From the NCBI GenBank assembly GCA_018894595.1, contig JAHIPN010000099.1, positions 1 through 5,163 of the forward strand: a stretch of DNA of 5,163 bases, read 5' to 3'. Both the position numbers and the translations under genes were made by a program. Below the pieces are notes generated by a model, which worked only from the letters and a program-made list of their open reading frames with translations, had not been told where the DNA came from and did not search any database. This document shows positions 1-5,163 of the stretch, one piece after another. Source of the DNA: a bacterium (GTDB lineage: Bacteria; Atribacterota; JS1; SB-45; 34-128). Position 1 is the stretch's first letter. Each line of letters opens with the position of its first letter.

Positions 1-429
1 AATAATATCTTTTTTAAATAAAGGACCTAACTCTTTGATTTTTTTATTCATTTCAGTAATTAGCTCTACGAATTTTGCCCCCATATTAGGAGATATATTG
101 TAAAATTCTACCCGGGCATCATCTATACCTATTTCTGATAACAATTCTTTTAAATATATAACCTTTTTTTTGGCTCGGATATTTCCGTCTAAAAATTTAC
201 AACTATCTTCTAAACAACCCATCACCATTACTCCATCAGCGCCATTCTCTAAAGCATGCAAAATATGAATTTCCTCAACTCTTCCAATACAAGGAAAAGA
301 AATAATTTTAATACTTTCAGGAAAAGACAGTTTTAATGTCCCCGCCATATCAGCTGCCCGATAAGCTGAATTTTCACAGCATAATACTATTATTTTAGGA
401 ATAAAATCATTTTTTTTCTTTAAATCCAT
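1..429 (-). CDS. mvhD: MvhD/FlpD-family hydrogenase iron-sulfur (delta) subunit, 3' end cut by window edge
   Basis: Translation of the minus strand from ATG at 429 gives 143 residues with no stop before the window edge. The family is normally about 140-150 residues, and the visible end (KELGPL at 132-137) matches the usual family terminus, so only a few residues may be missing unless it is fused to something downstream. Family marks are LCCENSAYRAAD (16-27), FPCIGR (45-50), GADGVMVMGC (63-72) and Cys77, followed by a KELLSEIGID helix (94-103). MvhD proteins carry a [2Fe-2S] cluster and pass electrons to HdrA from a hydrogenase or dehydrogenase. Here the usual CCNWCSY reads CCENSAY, so one conserved Cys is Ser21, a variant I associate with QmoB-type proteins. 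The start is supported by AGGAAGGA at 442-449, 12 bases upstream, a slightly long spacing. The gene follows the HdrA-like gene in the same reading frame. The product is probably a cytoplasmic partner of the two HdrA-like proteins. Confidence 0.87.
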   Translation of the reverse strand, partial: MDLKKKNDFIPKIIVLCCENSAYRAADMAGTLKLSFPESIKIISFPCIGRVEEIHILHALENGADGVMVMGCLEDSCKFLDGNIRAKKKVIYLKELLSEIGIDDARVEFYNISPNMGAKFVELITEMNKKIKELGPLFKKDII

Positions 430-441
430 AGATAATGTTAA

Positions 442-449
442 TCCTTCCT
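442..449 (-). promoter_or_regulatory. Ribosome binding site of the mvhD-like gene
   Basis: The minus strand reads AGGAAGGA here, 12 bases before the ATG at 429. It lies in the 72-base spacer between the two genes and argues that the MvhD-like protein is translated on its own. The spacing is longer than the usual 5-9 bases, so initiation may be modest or helped by coupling to the upstream gene. Confidence 0.5.
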
Positions 450-501
450 GAAAATTATTAACTGCAAAACTTATAATTTTAACTATCTGAATCTGGCCTA
501 T

Positions 502-2211
502 TTAATCCGCTATTTCAGATGTTACCTGTTCGTTTTCATAGCCGGGTAAAGAAATTGCGCTTGCGGGACAACAGCTGACACATATTCCACAACTCTCGCA
601 AGCAAGAGGGTTAACGGCAATTTTTATTTGGTTTGGTTCCGCATCATTTTCTAATTGTATAGCCTTATGAGGACAAACACGCATGCAAGTTAAACAAAGG
701 GTGCATTTATCATTATCTACCACGGCACGGTCAAGATTATATTTAATAACTTTTTCCTTTAATAGGTCATGCACTTCCAAAGAGACCATTGCACAATCAT
801 CTAAAGTTCTGTTAATATTTTTTAGCCCCCCGCATGACCCTACCGTATAAATACCTTTTCGATTGGTGAAAATTGGCTGAAGACTAATATTTCTTTGTTG
901 ATAAAATCCCTCATCATCACAATTGATTTGCAGCATCTCAGATAGCTCGTCAGCTCCGCTTGCAGGTATTATTTCTTCTTCTAATACTAATAAATCACAA
1001 GGAATTATAATTTCTCCCTCTTTGTAATGAACATTATCTTTTAGTAAAAGTTCATCGGTAAATAATACTTTTATCTTCTCATCATCTTTTCCCAATAATA
1101 TTTCAGGTTTTTTGTCTTCGTATTTTAAAAATACTATTCCCTTTTCTCTCGCTTGCTGATACAACTCTTCCAAACCATTTTCGGCCACATATACGTTTTT
1201 ACAAAGAATATATACTTGTATCTGATATTTATTAATTAGCCCCAAAGCCTGTAGTAAAAGCTTGCCGCCTTTTAACCTTTGGTCATCATTTACTATTCCG
1301 TTTATAAAACACACGGTATTAACGTTTTTTAAATCTTCCTTACAGTTCAATAACTTTTCCAGTTGGGAAAGAGTGATTACCTGAGAAGATAGTTCAATTC
1401 CATATTTTTCTGTAGGAAAATAATTCTGGCAACCTGTTGCTAAAACTACCGCTCCGATATTAAGGTTTTTTCTTACCTTTTTTTTATTTTTACTCTTTAC
1501 CTCAATAATAGCCTTGAAATTTCCCGGCTCTCCCTCTAAGGATATCAGTTCGCTTTGAGTAAATACCTGTAATAATGGATTACTGTTGACTTTCTTTATA
1601 TTCTTATCAATTAAATCCATTAGAGAAAATTCCGTTTTATTATCTACAAATTGGAGGGATTGATTACGGCTTCCCCCTAAAGAAATTTCTCTTTCCAACA
1701 GTATCGTTTTACAACCTAAATTTGACAGATTAATTGCGGTTTGCAAACCGGAAAATCCCCCTCCGATTATCAAAGTACTTTGATTCACTTTCGTAGTTTC
1801 TGATAAAATCGGCTGGCTTAATTTTAATCTCCTTATATTGCCCTCTATTAAATCAATTGCATATGCGGTAGCACAATTTTTTTCTTTATAAACCATGGCA
1901 CACTGTTCTCTAAGATTTACCAGTGATAACAAATTAAAATTTATCCCTGCCTCTTCTATGGCTTTTCTAAAAATAGTGCCTTTTAATTGGGGAGAACAGG
2001 CGGCTACTATTACACCCTCTAACCTGCTATCTTTAATCTTTTTTCTAAGTTCAATTAAGTTTTTCGGTTTACACATAAAATCAATTTTTTCAATTACTGA
2101 AATTTCGTTAAAACTATTGAAATGCTTAATCATTTTCTTATAATTAACTGTTTGGGAAATAGTATCTCCACAGCTACAAAGGAAGATGCCTATTTTTTTC
2201 ATCTTATGCAT
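502..2211 (-). CDS. hdrA: HdrA-like flavoprotein with N-terminal HdrA domain and C-terminal 2[4Fe-4S] ferredoxin domain (QmoB-like without its MvhD part)
   Basis: The product is a 569-residue, probably cytoplasmic electron-transfer flavoprotein of the heterodisulfide reductase A family. The HdrA N-terminal domain spans about 1-135, with CSCG at 12-15, Cys47, AACSP (70-74) and REQC (101-104). A Rossmann FAD site follows at 148-155 (IIGGGFSG), with ATG at 258-260 and a second FAD motif at 453-462 (GIYTVGSCGG). Two [4Fe-4S] sites close the protein: Cys503/506/509/513 and Cys538/541/544/548. The Cys quartet that follows the FAD fold in normal HdrA is absent (SLGGSRNQS at 177-185), as is the inserted ferredoxin domain. 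The CxGSRD region is degenerate (CFINGIVND, 301-309). The ATG at 2211 is preceded by GAGGAG at 2220-2225, 8 bases away. An in-frame MvhD-like gene follows after the TAA. Together they have about the layout and length of QmoB, which is an inference from family knowledge. The physiological electron donor and acceptor cannot be read from the sequence. Confidence 0.88.
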   Translation of the reverse strand: MHKMKKIGIFLCSCGDTISQTVNYKKMIKHFNSFNEISVIEKIDFMCKPKNLIELRKKIKDSRLEGVIVAACSPQLKGTIFRKAIEEAGINFNLLSLVNLREQCAMVYKEKNCATAYAIDLIEGNIRRLKLSQPILSETTKVNQSTLIIGGGFSGLQTAINLSNLGCKTILLEREISLGGSRNQSLQFVDNKTEFSLMDLIDKNIKKVNSNPLLQVFTQSELISLEGEPGNFKAIIEVKSKNKKKVRKNLNIGAVVLATGCQNYFPTEKYGIELSSQVITLSQLEKLLNCKEDLKNVNTVCFINGIVNDDQRLKGGKLLLQALGLINKYQIQVYILCKNVYVAENGLEELYQQAREKGIVFLKYEDKKPEILLGKDDEKIKVLFTDELLLKDNVHYKEGEIIIPCDLLVLEEEIIPASGADELSEMLQINCDDEGFYQQRNISLQPIFTNRKGIYTVGSCGGLKNINRTLDDCAMVSLEVHDLLKEKVIKYNLDRAVVDNDKCTLCLTCMRVCPHKAIQLENDAEPNQIKIAVNPLACESCGICVSCCPASAISLPGYENEQVTSEIAD

Positions 2212-2219
2212 AATAACTT

Positions 2220-2225
2220 CTCCTC
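2220..2225 (-). promoter_or_regulatory. Ribosome binding site of the second HdrA-like gene
   Basis: GAGGAG on the minus strand lies 8 bases upstream of the ATG at 2211. It decides between that start and the second Met (residue 4), which would be 17 bases away, in favour of 2211. Confidence 0.6.
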
Positions 2226-2239
2226 GTAAAATCTGATAA

Positions 2240-2257
2240 TTAAAGATACATCTTTAA
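2240..2257. repeat. 18-base inverted repeat upstream of the second HdrA-like gene
   Basis: The + strand reads TTAAAGAT-AC-ATCTTTAA: two perfect 8-base arms around a 2-base centre. It sits 14 bases upstream of the GAGGAG ribosome binding site, in the 126-base gap between the two HdrA-like genes. It could be an operator half-site pair or a small RNA stem, but AT-rich palindromes of this size also arise by chance. No T-run follows in the transcribed direction, so it does not look like a terminator. Confidence 0.35.
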
Positions 2258-2337
2258 CGCTCATCACTTACAATATATGCTTGGAGCTGATGATTTAAAT
2301 AAAACAAAACATGCATATTTTTAAATAACCATGGTTC

Positions 2338-3594
2338 CTATTTTGATTTAAGAAATATCATAACCTCTAAAGCTGCGTGTTCGGCATTAGCGATACATTC
2401 ATTTATATCTTTCGGACCCTGGCAGCTTCCCGCTATGAAAATTCCTTTTTGATTCGTTTTGGTTGTATGAACGGGATCAGGATTTTCATAAAATCCATCT
2501 TCTTTTACCCACAAATTCATATTTTCTACCATTTTTTCATATTCTTTTTCAGGATTCATTGCGGTTGACAAAACAGCTAAATCAAAATACTTTTTTTTAA
2601 TAGTTCCATCCTGGGGGTCTTCATATCTTATCTTAATTTTCCCTTCTTTGTCTTGTCTAATTTGAGAAGGAGTAGATCTGAGATACTGAATATCATAATC
2701 TTCTTTGCATTCGGTAAAAAATTTAGTAAATTCTTTGCCAAAAGGCTGAATATCCATATAAAATATTGAAACTTCAGCTTCCGAATCATTTTCTTTTATA
2801 ACGCGGGCCATTTTCATTCCATAACCGCAACAGATTCGAGAACAATTCGGATTATTAATACTTCTATCCCTGCTTCCAATACATTGTATAATTGCTACTT
2901 TTTTCGCTATTTTTTTATCTGAAAGTCGAAAAACATAACCCTTGGTATAAATTTGTTTTTCTAATTCTGTAGCAGTTATAACATTCTCATTTATTCCGTA
3001 CCCATACTCAACCTTTTCTTTGGGGTCGAATGGCTTAAAACCGGTAGCAATAACAATGGCGGAAATATTAGATAAAACTTCTTTCTTGGTTTTGCGGTTA
3101 AAATTTATCGCTTCAAAAGGACAACCATCTATACAGACATGACACTCTTCATTTTTAAAATTTAGACAATTTTCTTTATTAATAATATAAGCGCGCGGTA
3201 TAGATTGAGGATGAGAAACAGAAATCGCCGAAGAAGGACATAATTTTTCACAAAGCCCACACCCCTGGCATTTATCAGGGTCTATAAATGCTATTTCTTT
3301 CTTTATGGTAATTGAAAAAGAATTATGTTCTCTCTTCACTTCTTCTATTTCAGAATTAGTTTTAAAAATTATCTCAGAAAAATATCCTTCTGCATCTTTT
3401 ACTTTCCTCTGCAATAGACATACTGAACATTCATTACAACTCTCTACTCCTTTACATCCATAGGAAAGTGCTTGCCCACCTATATAAGATTCTTTTTCTA
3501 TTAAATATACTTTAATATTATTTTCTGCAAGTCTCTGAGCTACAGTAATTCCGGCAATACCTGCGCCAATTACTAAAACAGATGAATTAGACAA
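2338..3594 (-). CDS. hdrA: HdrA-family FAD/iron-sulfur protein, short form (QmoA-like length)
   Basis: The product is a 418-residue heterodisulfide reductase subunit A homologue, a flavin and Fe-S electron hub that in related complexes can bifurcate or confurcate electrons. Residues 8-15 (VIGAGIAG) form the FAD fold. Cys47/53/56/59 are the HdrA-specific quartet. An inserted ferredoxin domain carries Cys109/112/115/119 and Cys143/151/154/158, with the typical PQSIPRAYIINKENC linker (129-143). ATG (183-185), QCIGSRD (237-243), NCSRICCGYGMK (250-261), YMDIQPFGK (279-287) and GIFIAGSCQGPKDI (384-397) are standard HdrA blocks. Full-length HdrA is about 650 residues. This one lacks the N-terminal domain and the C-terminal ferredoxin domain, both of which occur in the next gene. 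The start is TTG at 3594: AGGAGG lies 10 bases upstream, and an in-frame TAA just before the TTG rules out a longer protein. It lies 95 bases downstream of the corrinoid gene, probably in the same operon. Confidence 0.92.
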   Translation of the reverse strand: MSNSSVLVIGAGIAGITVAQRLAENNIKVYLIEKESYIGGQALSYGCKGVESCNECSVCLLQRKVKDAEGYFSEIIFKTNSEIEEVKREHNSFSITIKKEIAFIDPDKCQGCGLCEKLCPSSAISVSHPQSIPRAYIINKENCLNFKNEECHVCIDGCPFEAINFNRKTKKEVLSNISAIVIATGFKPFDPKEKVEYGYGINENVITATELEKQIYTKGYVFRLSDKKIAKKVAIIQCIGSRDRSINNPNCSRICCGYGMKMARVIKENDSEAEVSIFYMDIQPFGKEFTKFFTECKEDYDIQYLRSTPSQIRQDKEGKIKIRYEDPQDGTIKKKYFDLAVLSTAMNPEKEYEKMVENMNLWVKEDGFYENPDPVHTTKTNQKGIFIAGSCQGPKDINECIANAEHAALEVMIFLKSK

Positions 3595-3604
3595 AAATTA
3601 ATTT

Positions 3605-3610
3605 CCTCCT
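3605..3610 (-). promoter_or_regulatory. Ribosome binding site deciding the TTG start of the short HdrA gene
   Basis: A full AGGAGG on the minus strand precedes the TTG at 3594 by 10 bases. There is no ATG or GTG nearby in frame, and a TAA lies in frame two codons before the TTG, so the TTG is the only reasonable start. Confidence 0.65.
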
Positions 3611-3689
3611 CAAATGAATTTCCCTAATTGATTGCCATATCAAATTGAAAATTAATGGTCTTTGTATTTGTTTAAAAATATATAAATAT

Positions 3690-4322
3690 TTAGGCTACAA
3701 AAGTTTTTGCTTTATCTACTGCAGAAGCAGCATCAGGAGAATAGCCATCTGCTCCAATTTGATCAGCATAATTTTGAGTTATAGGTGCTCCCCCAATCAT
3801 TATCTTTACTTTATCTCTAAGACCGGCATCACTAATTGCTTTAATTACTTCTTGCATTTGAATCATAGTAGTAGTTAAAAGAGCAGACATTCCCAATACA
3901 TTAGGCTGATATTCTGTTATAGCTTCTACAAATTTATCTACAGACACATCTATTCCTAAATCTATAACTTCAAAGCCTGCACCCTCTAACATCATTTTTA
4001 CTAAATTTTTTCCAATATCGTGCAAATCTCCCTTTACAGTGCCTATTGCTACTGTACCTATGTTTTTCACTCCTGTTTCAGCTAACTTAGGTCGTAGAAT
4101 GTCCATTCCTGCATGCATTGCTCGAGCAGCGATTAAAACTTCCGGAACATACACTTCATTTTTCTTAAATTTTGCCCCAATAATATCCATTCCCTTAATT
4201 AAACCATTTTCTAAAATATCCTTGGGTAATAAATTCTCCTCTAAAGCTTTTTTAACAAGTTCTTCTACTTTTTCTGCGTCTCCCCTTTGTAAAGATTCAG
4301 ATACATTATTTAAATCTACCAT
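3690..4322 (-). CDS. Methyltransferase cognate corrinoid protein (MtmC/MtbC/MttC type)
   Basis: The product is a 210-residue cytoplasmic cobamide-binding protein that shuttles a methyl group between a substrate-specific methyltransferase and an acceptor methyltransferase (tetrahydrofolate-linked in bacteria). An N-terminal helical cap domain spans about 1-88, with KFKKNEVYVPEVLIAARAMHAGM at 51-73 containing the typical E/Y-VPE block. The B12-binding Rossmann domain follows at about 89-210. It has GDLHDIGKN (98-106), where His101 of DxHxxG is the expected lower cobalt ligand, then SALLTTTM (146-153) and IGGAP with GADGYSPDA (177-181, 190-198). The length is normal for the family and all key residues are present. 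AGGAGGT lies 6 bases before the ATG. I leave the symbol blank because the substrate is not determined, but the MttB-like remnant just upstream would make it mttC-like. The neighbouring HdrA/MvhD genes suggest that methyl transfer is linked to redox chemistry. Confidence 0.93.
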   Translation of the reverse strand: MVDLNNVSESLQRGDAEKVEELVKKALEENLLPKDILENGLIKGMDIIGAKFKKNEVYVPEVLIAARAMHAGMDILRPKLAETGVKNIGTVAIGTVKGDLHDIGKNLVKMMLEGAGFEVIDLGIDVSVDKFVEAITEYQPNVLGMSALLTTTMIQMQEVIKAISDAGLRDKVKIMIGGAPITQNYADQIGADGYSPDAASAVDKAKTFVA

Positions 4323-4328
4323 AACGTT

Positions 4329-4335
4329 ACCTCCT
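4329..4335 (-). promoter_or_regulatory. Strong ribosome binding site of the corrinoid protein gene
   Basis: AGGAGGT on the minus strand, 6 bases upstream of the ATG at 4322, is a near-perfect match to the 16S anti-Shine-Dalgarno. It predicts high translation, as expected for a stoichiometric methyl carrier protein. Confidence 0.75.
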
Positions 4336-4348
4336 ATATTTATAAAAT

Positions 4349-4378
4349 AATATAATTTTACAAAACAAAAAACATTAA
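4349..4378 (-). promoter_or_regulatory. Possible weak sigma-70-type promoter for the corrinoid-hdr operon
   Basis: The minus strand has TATATT at 4354-4349 (5 of 6 to the -10 consensus), with TTAATG at 4378-4373 (poor -35, 3 of 6) 18 bases upstream. A start near 4342 would give a leader of about 20 bases carrying the ribosome binding site. The region is so AT-rich that such matches are expected by chance. An alternative pair, TTTACC/TATAGC, lies a little further upstream. Confidence 0.17.
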
Positions 4379-4380
4379 TG

Positions 4381-4514
4381 CTATAGATATAATTGCATTA
4401 TTAGGTAAAATCTTGCTTTTTTTATATTTTTTAAAAAAATCCCTCCCCCCTAGCCCATACTTTATCTATTACATTAAGAGTTAAAGTATCTTCGTTTACT
4501 TCTATTCCCTGTAA
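4381..4514 (-). pseudogene. Decayed C-terminal fragment of an MttB-family (trimethylamine/betaine-type) methyltransferase
   Basis: Two stretches in adjacent minus-strand frames resemble consecutive blocks near the MttB-family C-terminus. From 4514 to 4431 one frame encodes GIEVNEDTLTLNVIDKV and a few more residues, then hits TAA. This matches, from memory, the family block G-I-E-V-N-E-E-T-L-A-L-D-V-I-K-E-V-G. From 4434 to 4381 the next frame encodes LKNIKKARFY, then QLY, then TAG, like the family block T-L-R-H-x-R-E-A-R-F-Y-P-x-L-Y/F-D. The frame changes at a run of seven T, and a few residues between the blocks (including the usual His-Thr) appear deleted. A TGA stands immediately before the first block. 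No start codon or further recognisable MttB sequence is seen towards porB. The remnant directly precedes an intact MttC-type corrinoid gene, where an mttB gene would normally lie. Order and adjacency of both blocks make chance similarity unlikely, but I could not run an alignment. Confidence 0.5.
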
Positions 4515-4622
4515 TCAGGTGTGTAACTAATTCCAAATATCAATTATTTTGTACAACACTAAATAATCTGGCTTTTTACTATGAATGTAAAAATAGAAAA
4601 AATTGGAAAGTAAATATTTGTA

Positions 4623-4657
4623 GTATCTTAATTCTTAAAAAATATCAGAATTGATAC
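4623..4657 (-). terminator. Candidate hairpin after porB, weak terminator
   Basis: In transcript sense GTATC-AATTCT (4657-4647) pairs with AGAATT, a 2-base AA bulge, then GATAC (down to 4623): 11 base pairs around an 11-base loop, starting 15 bases after the porB stop. The stem is AT-rich, and the following sequence is only loosely T-rich, with no clean U-run. It may end or stabilise the porB transcript, but it is not a textbook intrinsic terminator. Confidence 0.35.
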
Positions 4658-4672
4658 AAACTAACGAATGGT

Positions 4673-5163
4673 CTATTTTTCTCTACATTTGGCCAGTAAT
4701 ATTTCCCAATTTCTATCTAACTCTTCCTGAATTTCTTTGATGATATGCTCATTCTCTGGCCTAAAGAGATGTTTATACCTCCCTTGAGCCTTCATCCACT
4801 CTTTGATAGGTTTTCTTTCTTTTGGTTTATAATTTAATTTCCATACTCTGTTCTCTACCTCGTATAAAGGCCAGAAATTAGTCTGTACTGCAAGTTTGGA
4901 TATTTTAATAGTATCTTTAGAATCAAATCTCCATCCACGTGGGCAAGGAGATAAGACATTAATGAAAGCTGGCCCATCGGTATAGAAAGCCTTACGGGCT
5001 TTTTCTATAAGGTCATTCCATCTCCAAGGGTTAGCTTGAGCTACATAAGGAATATTGTGGGCAGCAACTATTTCAGTAAGATTTTTATGATATTGAGTCT
5101 TCCCTGGAATAACTTTTCCTGCGGGAGTAGTAGTAGTCCAAGCTCCTCGAGGGGTAGCACTGG
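4673..5163 (-). CDS. porB: Pyruvate (2-oxoacid):ferredoxin oxidoreductase, beta subunit, C-terminal part
   Basis: The minus-strand frame entering from the right edge encodes 162 residues, ending in a TAG whose last base is at 4673. The fragment opens with SATPRGAWTTTTPAGKV, the block following the thiamine diphosphate-binding part in PorB/VorB proteins. It continues with QYHKNLTEIVAAHNIPYVAQANPWRW, GPAFINVLSPCPRGWRF, FWPLYEVEN, WKLNYKPKERKPI and GRYKHLFRPENEHIIKEIQEELDRNWEILL, all typical of the PorB C-terminus. PorB binds thiamine diphosphate and a [4Fe-4S] cluster and works with alpha, gamma and delta subunits. It decarboxylates pyruvate to acetyl-CoA with reduction of ferredoxin, or the reverse. 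A family is about 300 residues, so roughly half, including the N-terminal Cys motifs and GDG/Mg site, lies outside the window. Pyruvate rather than 2-oxoisovalerate as substrate is likely but not proven by this half. It is probably the last gene of its own por operon. Confidence 0.9.
   Translation of the reverse strand, partial: SATPRGAWTTTTPAGKVIPGKTQYHKNLTEIVAAHNIPYVAQANPWRWNDLIEKARKAFYTDGPAFINVLSPCPRGWRFDSKDTIKISKLAVQTNFWPLYEVENRVWKLNYKPKERKPIKEWMKAQGRYKHLFRPENEHIIKEIQEELDRNWEILLAKCREK

Larger units (their letters stand above)
4323..4672. other. 350-base gap between porB and the corrinoid gene
   Basis: This gap contains no intact gene on either strand that I can support. Going from porB leftwards it holds a bulged hairpin just after the porB stop, then about 100 bases of AT-rich sequence with stops in all minus-strand frames and no recognised similarity (about 4515-4620). 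The methyltransferase remnant, including a G-rich tract at 4441-4456, comes next, then an AT-rich leader with the corrinoid ribosome binding site. Any promoter for the corrinoid-hdr operon should lie here. Confidence 0.6.

Noticed and set aside
1895..2143. Open plus-strand frame of 82 codons
   Set aside because: It lies wholly inside the HdrA-like gene on the other strand, has no ribosome binding site and no recognisable family. It is a shadow of the opposite coding strand.
2327..2336. 10-base palindrome AACCATGGTT just past the short HdrA stop
   Set aside because: It is a perfect but short palindrome with no loop and no T-run, so it is not a terminator. No partner site was seen.
2254..2337. 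In-frame open stretch after the short HdrA stop, including a 20-codon ATG frame (2313-2254)
   Set aside because: It is same-frame as the HdrA gene, but the peptide has no Cys or ferredoxin pattern and does not resemble the missing HdrA C-terminal domain. There is no ribosome binding site before the ATG.
2377..2568. Open plus-strand frame of 63 codons
   Set aside because: It is antisense to the C-terminal end of the short HdrA gene and has low-complexity Phe/Ile composition typical of a shadow frame.
502..3594. Annotation as true qmoA/qmoB of a sulfate reducer
   Set aside because: The domain layout is similar, but no qmoC, aprAB or sat is visible and the upstream gene is a methyltransferase corrinoid protein. 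HdrA-like is the safer call.
3645..3878. Open plus-strand frame of 77 codons overlapping the 3' end of the corrinoid gene
   Set aside because: Most of it is antisense to strongly conserved B12-binding domain codons, with no start signal or recognised similarity.
4039..4350. Open plus-strand frame of 103 codons antisense to the corrinoid gene
   Set aside because: It has no Shine-Dalgarno, and its sequence is explained by the conserved corrinoid protein on the minus strand.
4457..4489. Inverted repeat ATACTTTA...TAAAGTAT with a 17-base loop, followed by G-rich sequence and T7
   Set aside because: It looks like a terminator at first sight, but the T-run is 18 bases from the stem, the stem is all AT except one pair, and both arms fall inside codons of the methyltransferase remnant.
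1..5163. tRNA, rRNA, CRISPR array, insertion sequence or riboswitch
   Set aside because: I looked for cloverleaf ends, regularly spaced repeats, transposase motifs and a cobalamin-riboswitch-like structured leader before the corrinoid gene, and saw none.

Overview
The window is AT-rich DNA from an anaerobic bacterium. Every recognisable gene lies on the minus strand, so the transcription order runs from high to low coordinates. Strong AGGAGG-type ribosome binding sites, a TTG start, low G+C and ferredoxin-, flavin- and corrinoid-dependent enzymes fit a clostridial or Atribacterota-like anaerobe with Wood-Ljungdahl or methyl-group metabolism. The sequence alone does not fix the lineage.

Layout, in transcription order. 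(1) 5163-4673: the C-terminal part of a pyruvate (2-oxoacid):ferredoxin oxidoreductase beta subunit, cut by the window edge. (2) 4672-4323: a 350-base gap with a bulged hairpin after porB and, at about 4514-4381, what I read as the decayed C-terminal end of an MttB-family (trimethylamine/betaine-type) methyltransferase. (3) 4322-3690: an intact methyltransferase-type corrinoid protein. (4) 3594-2338: a short HdrA flavoprotein with the HdrA cysteine quartet and an inserted two-cluster ferredoxin domain. (5) 2211-502: a second HdrA-like flavoprotein that has the HdrA N-terminal domain and a C-terminal two-cluster ferredoxin domain but lacks the quartet and the insert. (6) 429-1: an MvhD/FlpD-type iron-sulfur subunit, nearly complete, running off the left edge.

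Genes 3-6 look like one operon. The corrinoid protein would carry a methyl group between a substrate methyltransferase and a C1 carrier. The two HdrA-like proteins plus MvhD would form a flavin/Fe-S electron-transfer complex. The two HdrA-like proteins together contain the parts of one full-length HdrA. The arrangement also resembles the QmoA/QmoB pair of sulfate reducers, with the QmoB-like protein split from its MvhD domain by one in-frame TAA. A role in coupling methyl-group oxidation or reduction to ferredoxin/NAD(H)-type electron flow, as proposed for the Hdr-MvhD-MetVF set of some acetogens, is inference.

The most unusual point is the methyltransferase remnant directly upstream of the corrinoid gene. 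It suggests that an mttB-mttC-hdr-type operon has lost its first gene here, while the corrinoid and electron-transfer genes remain intact.
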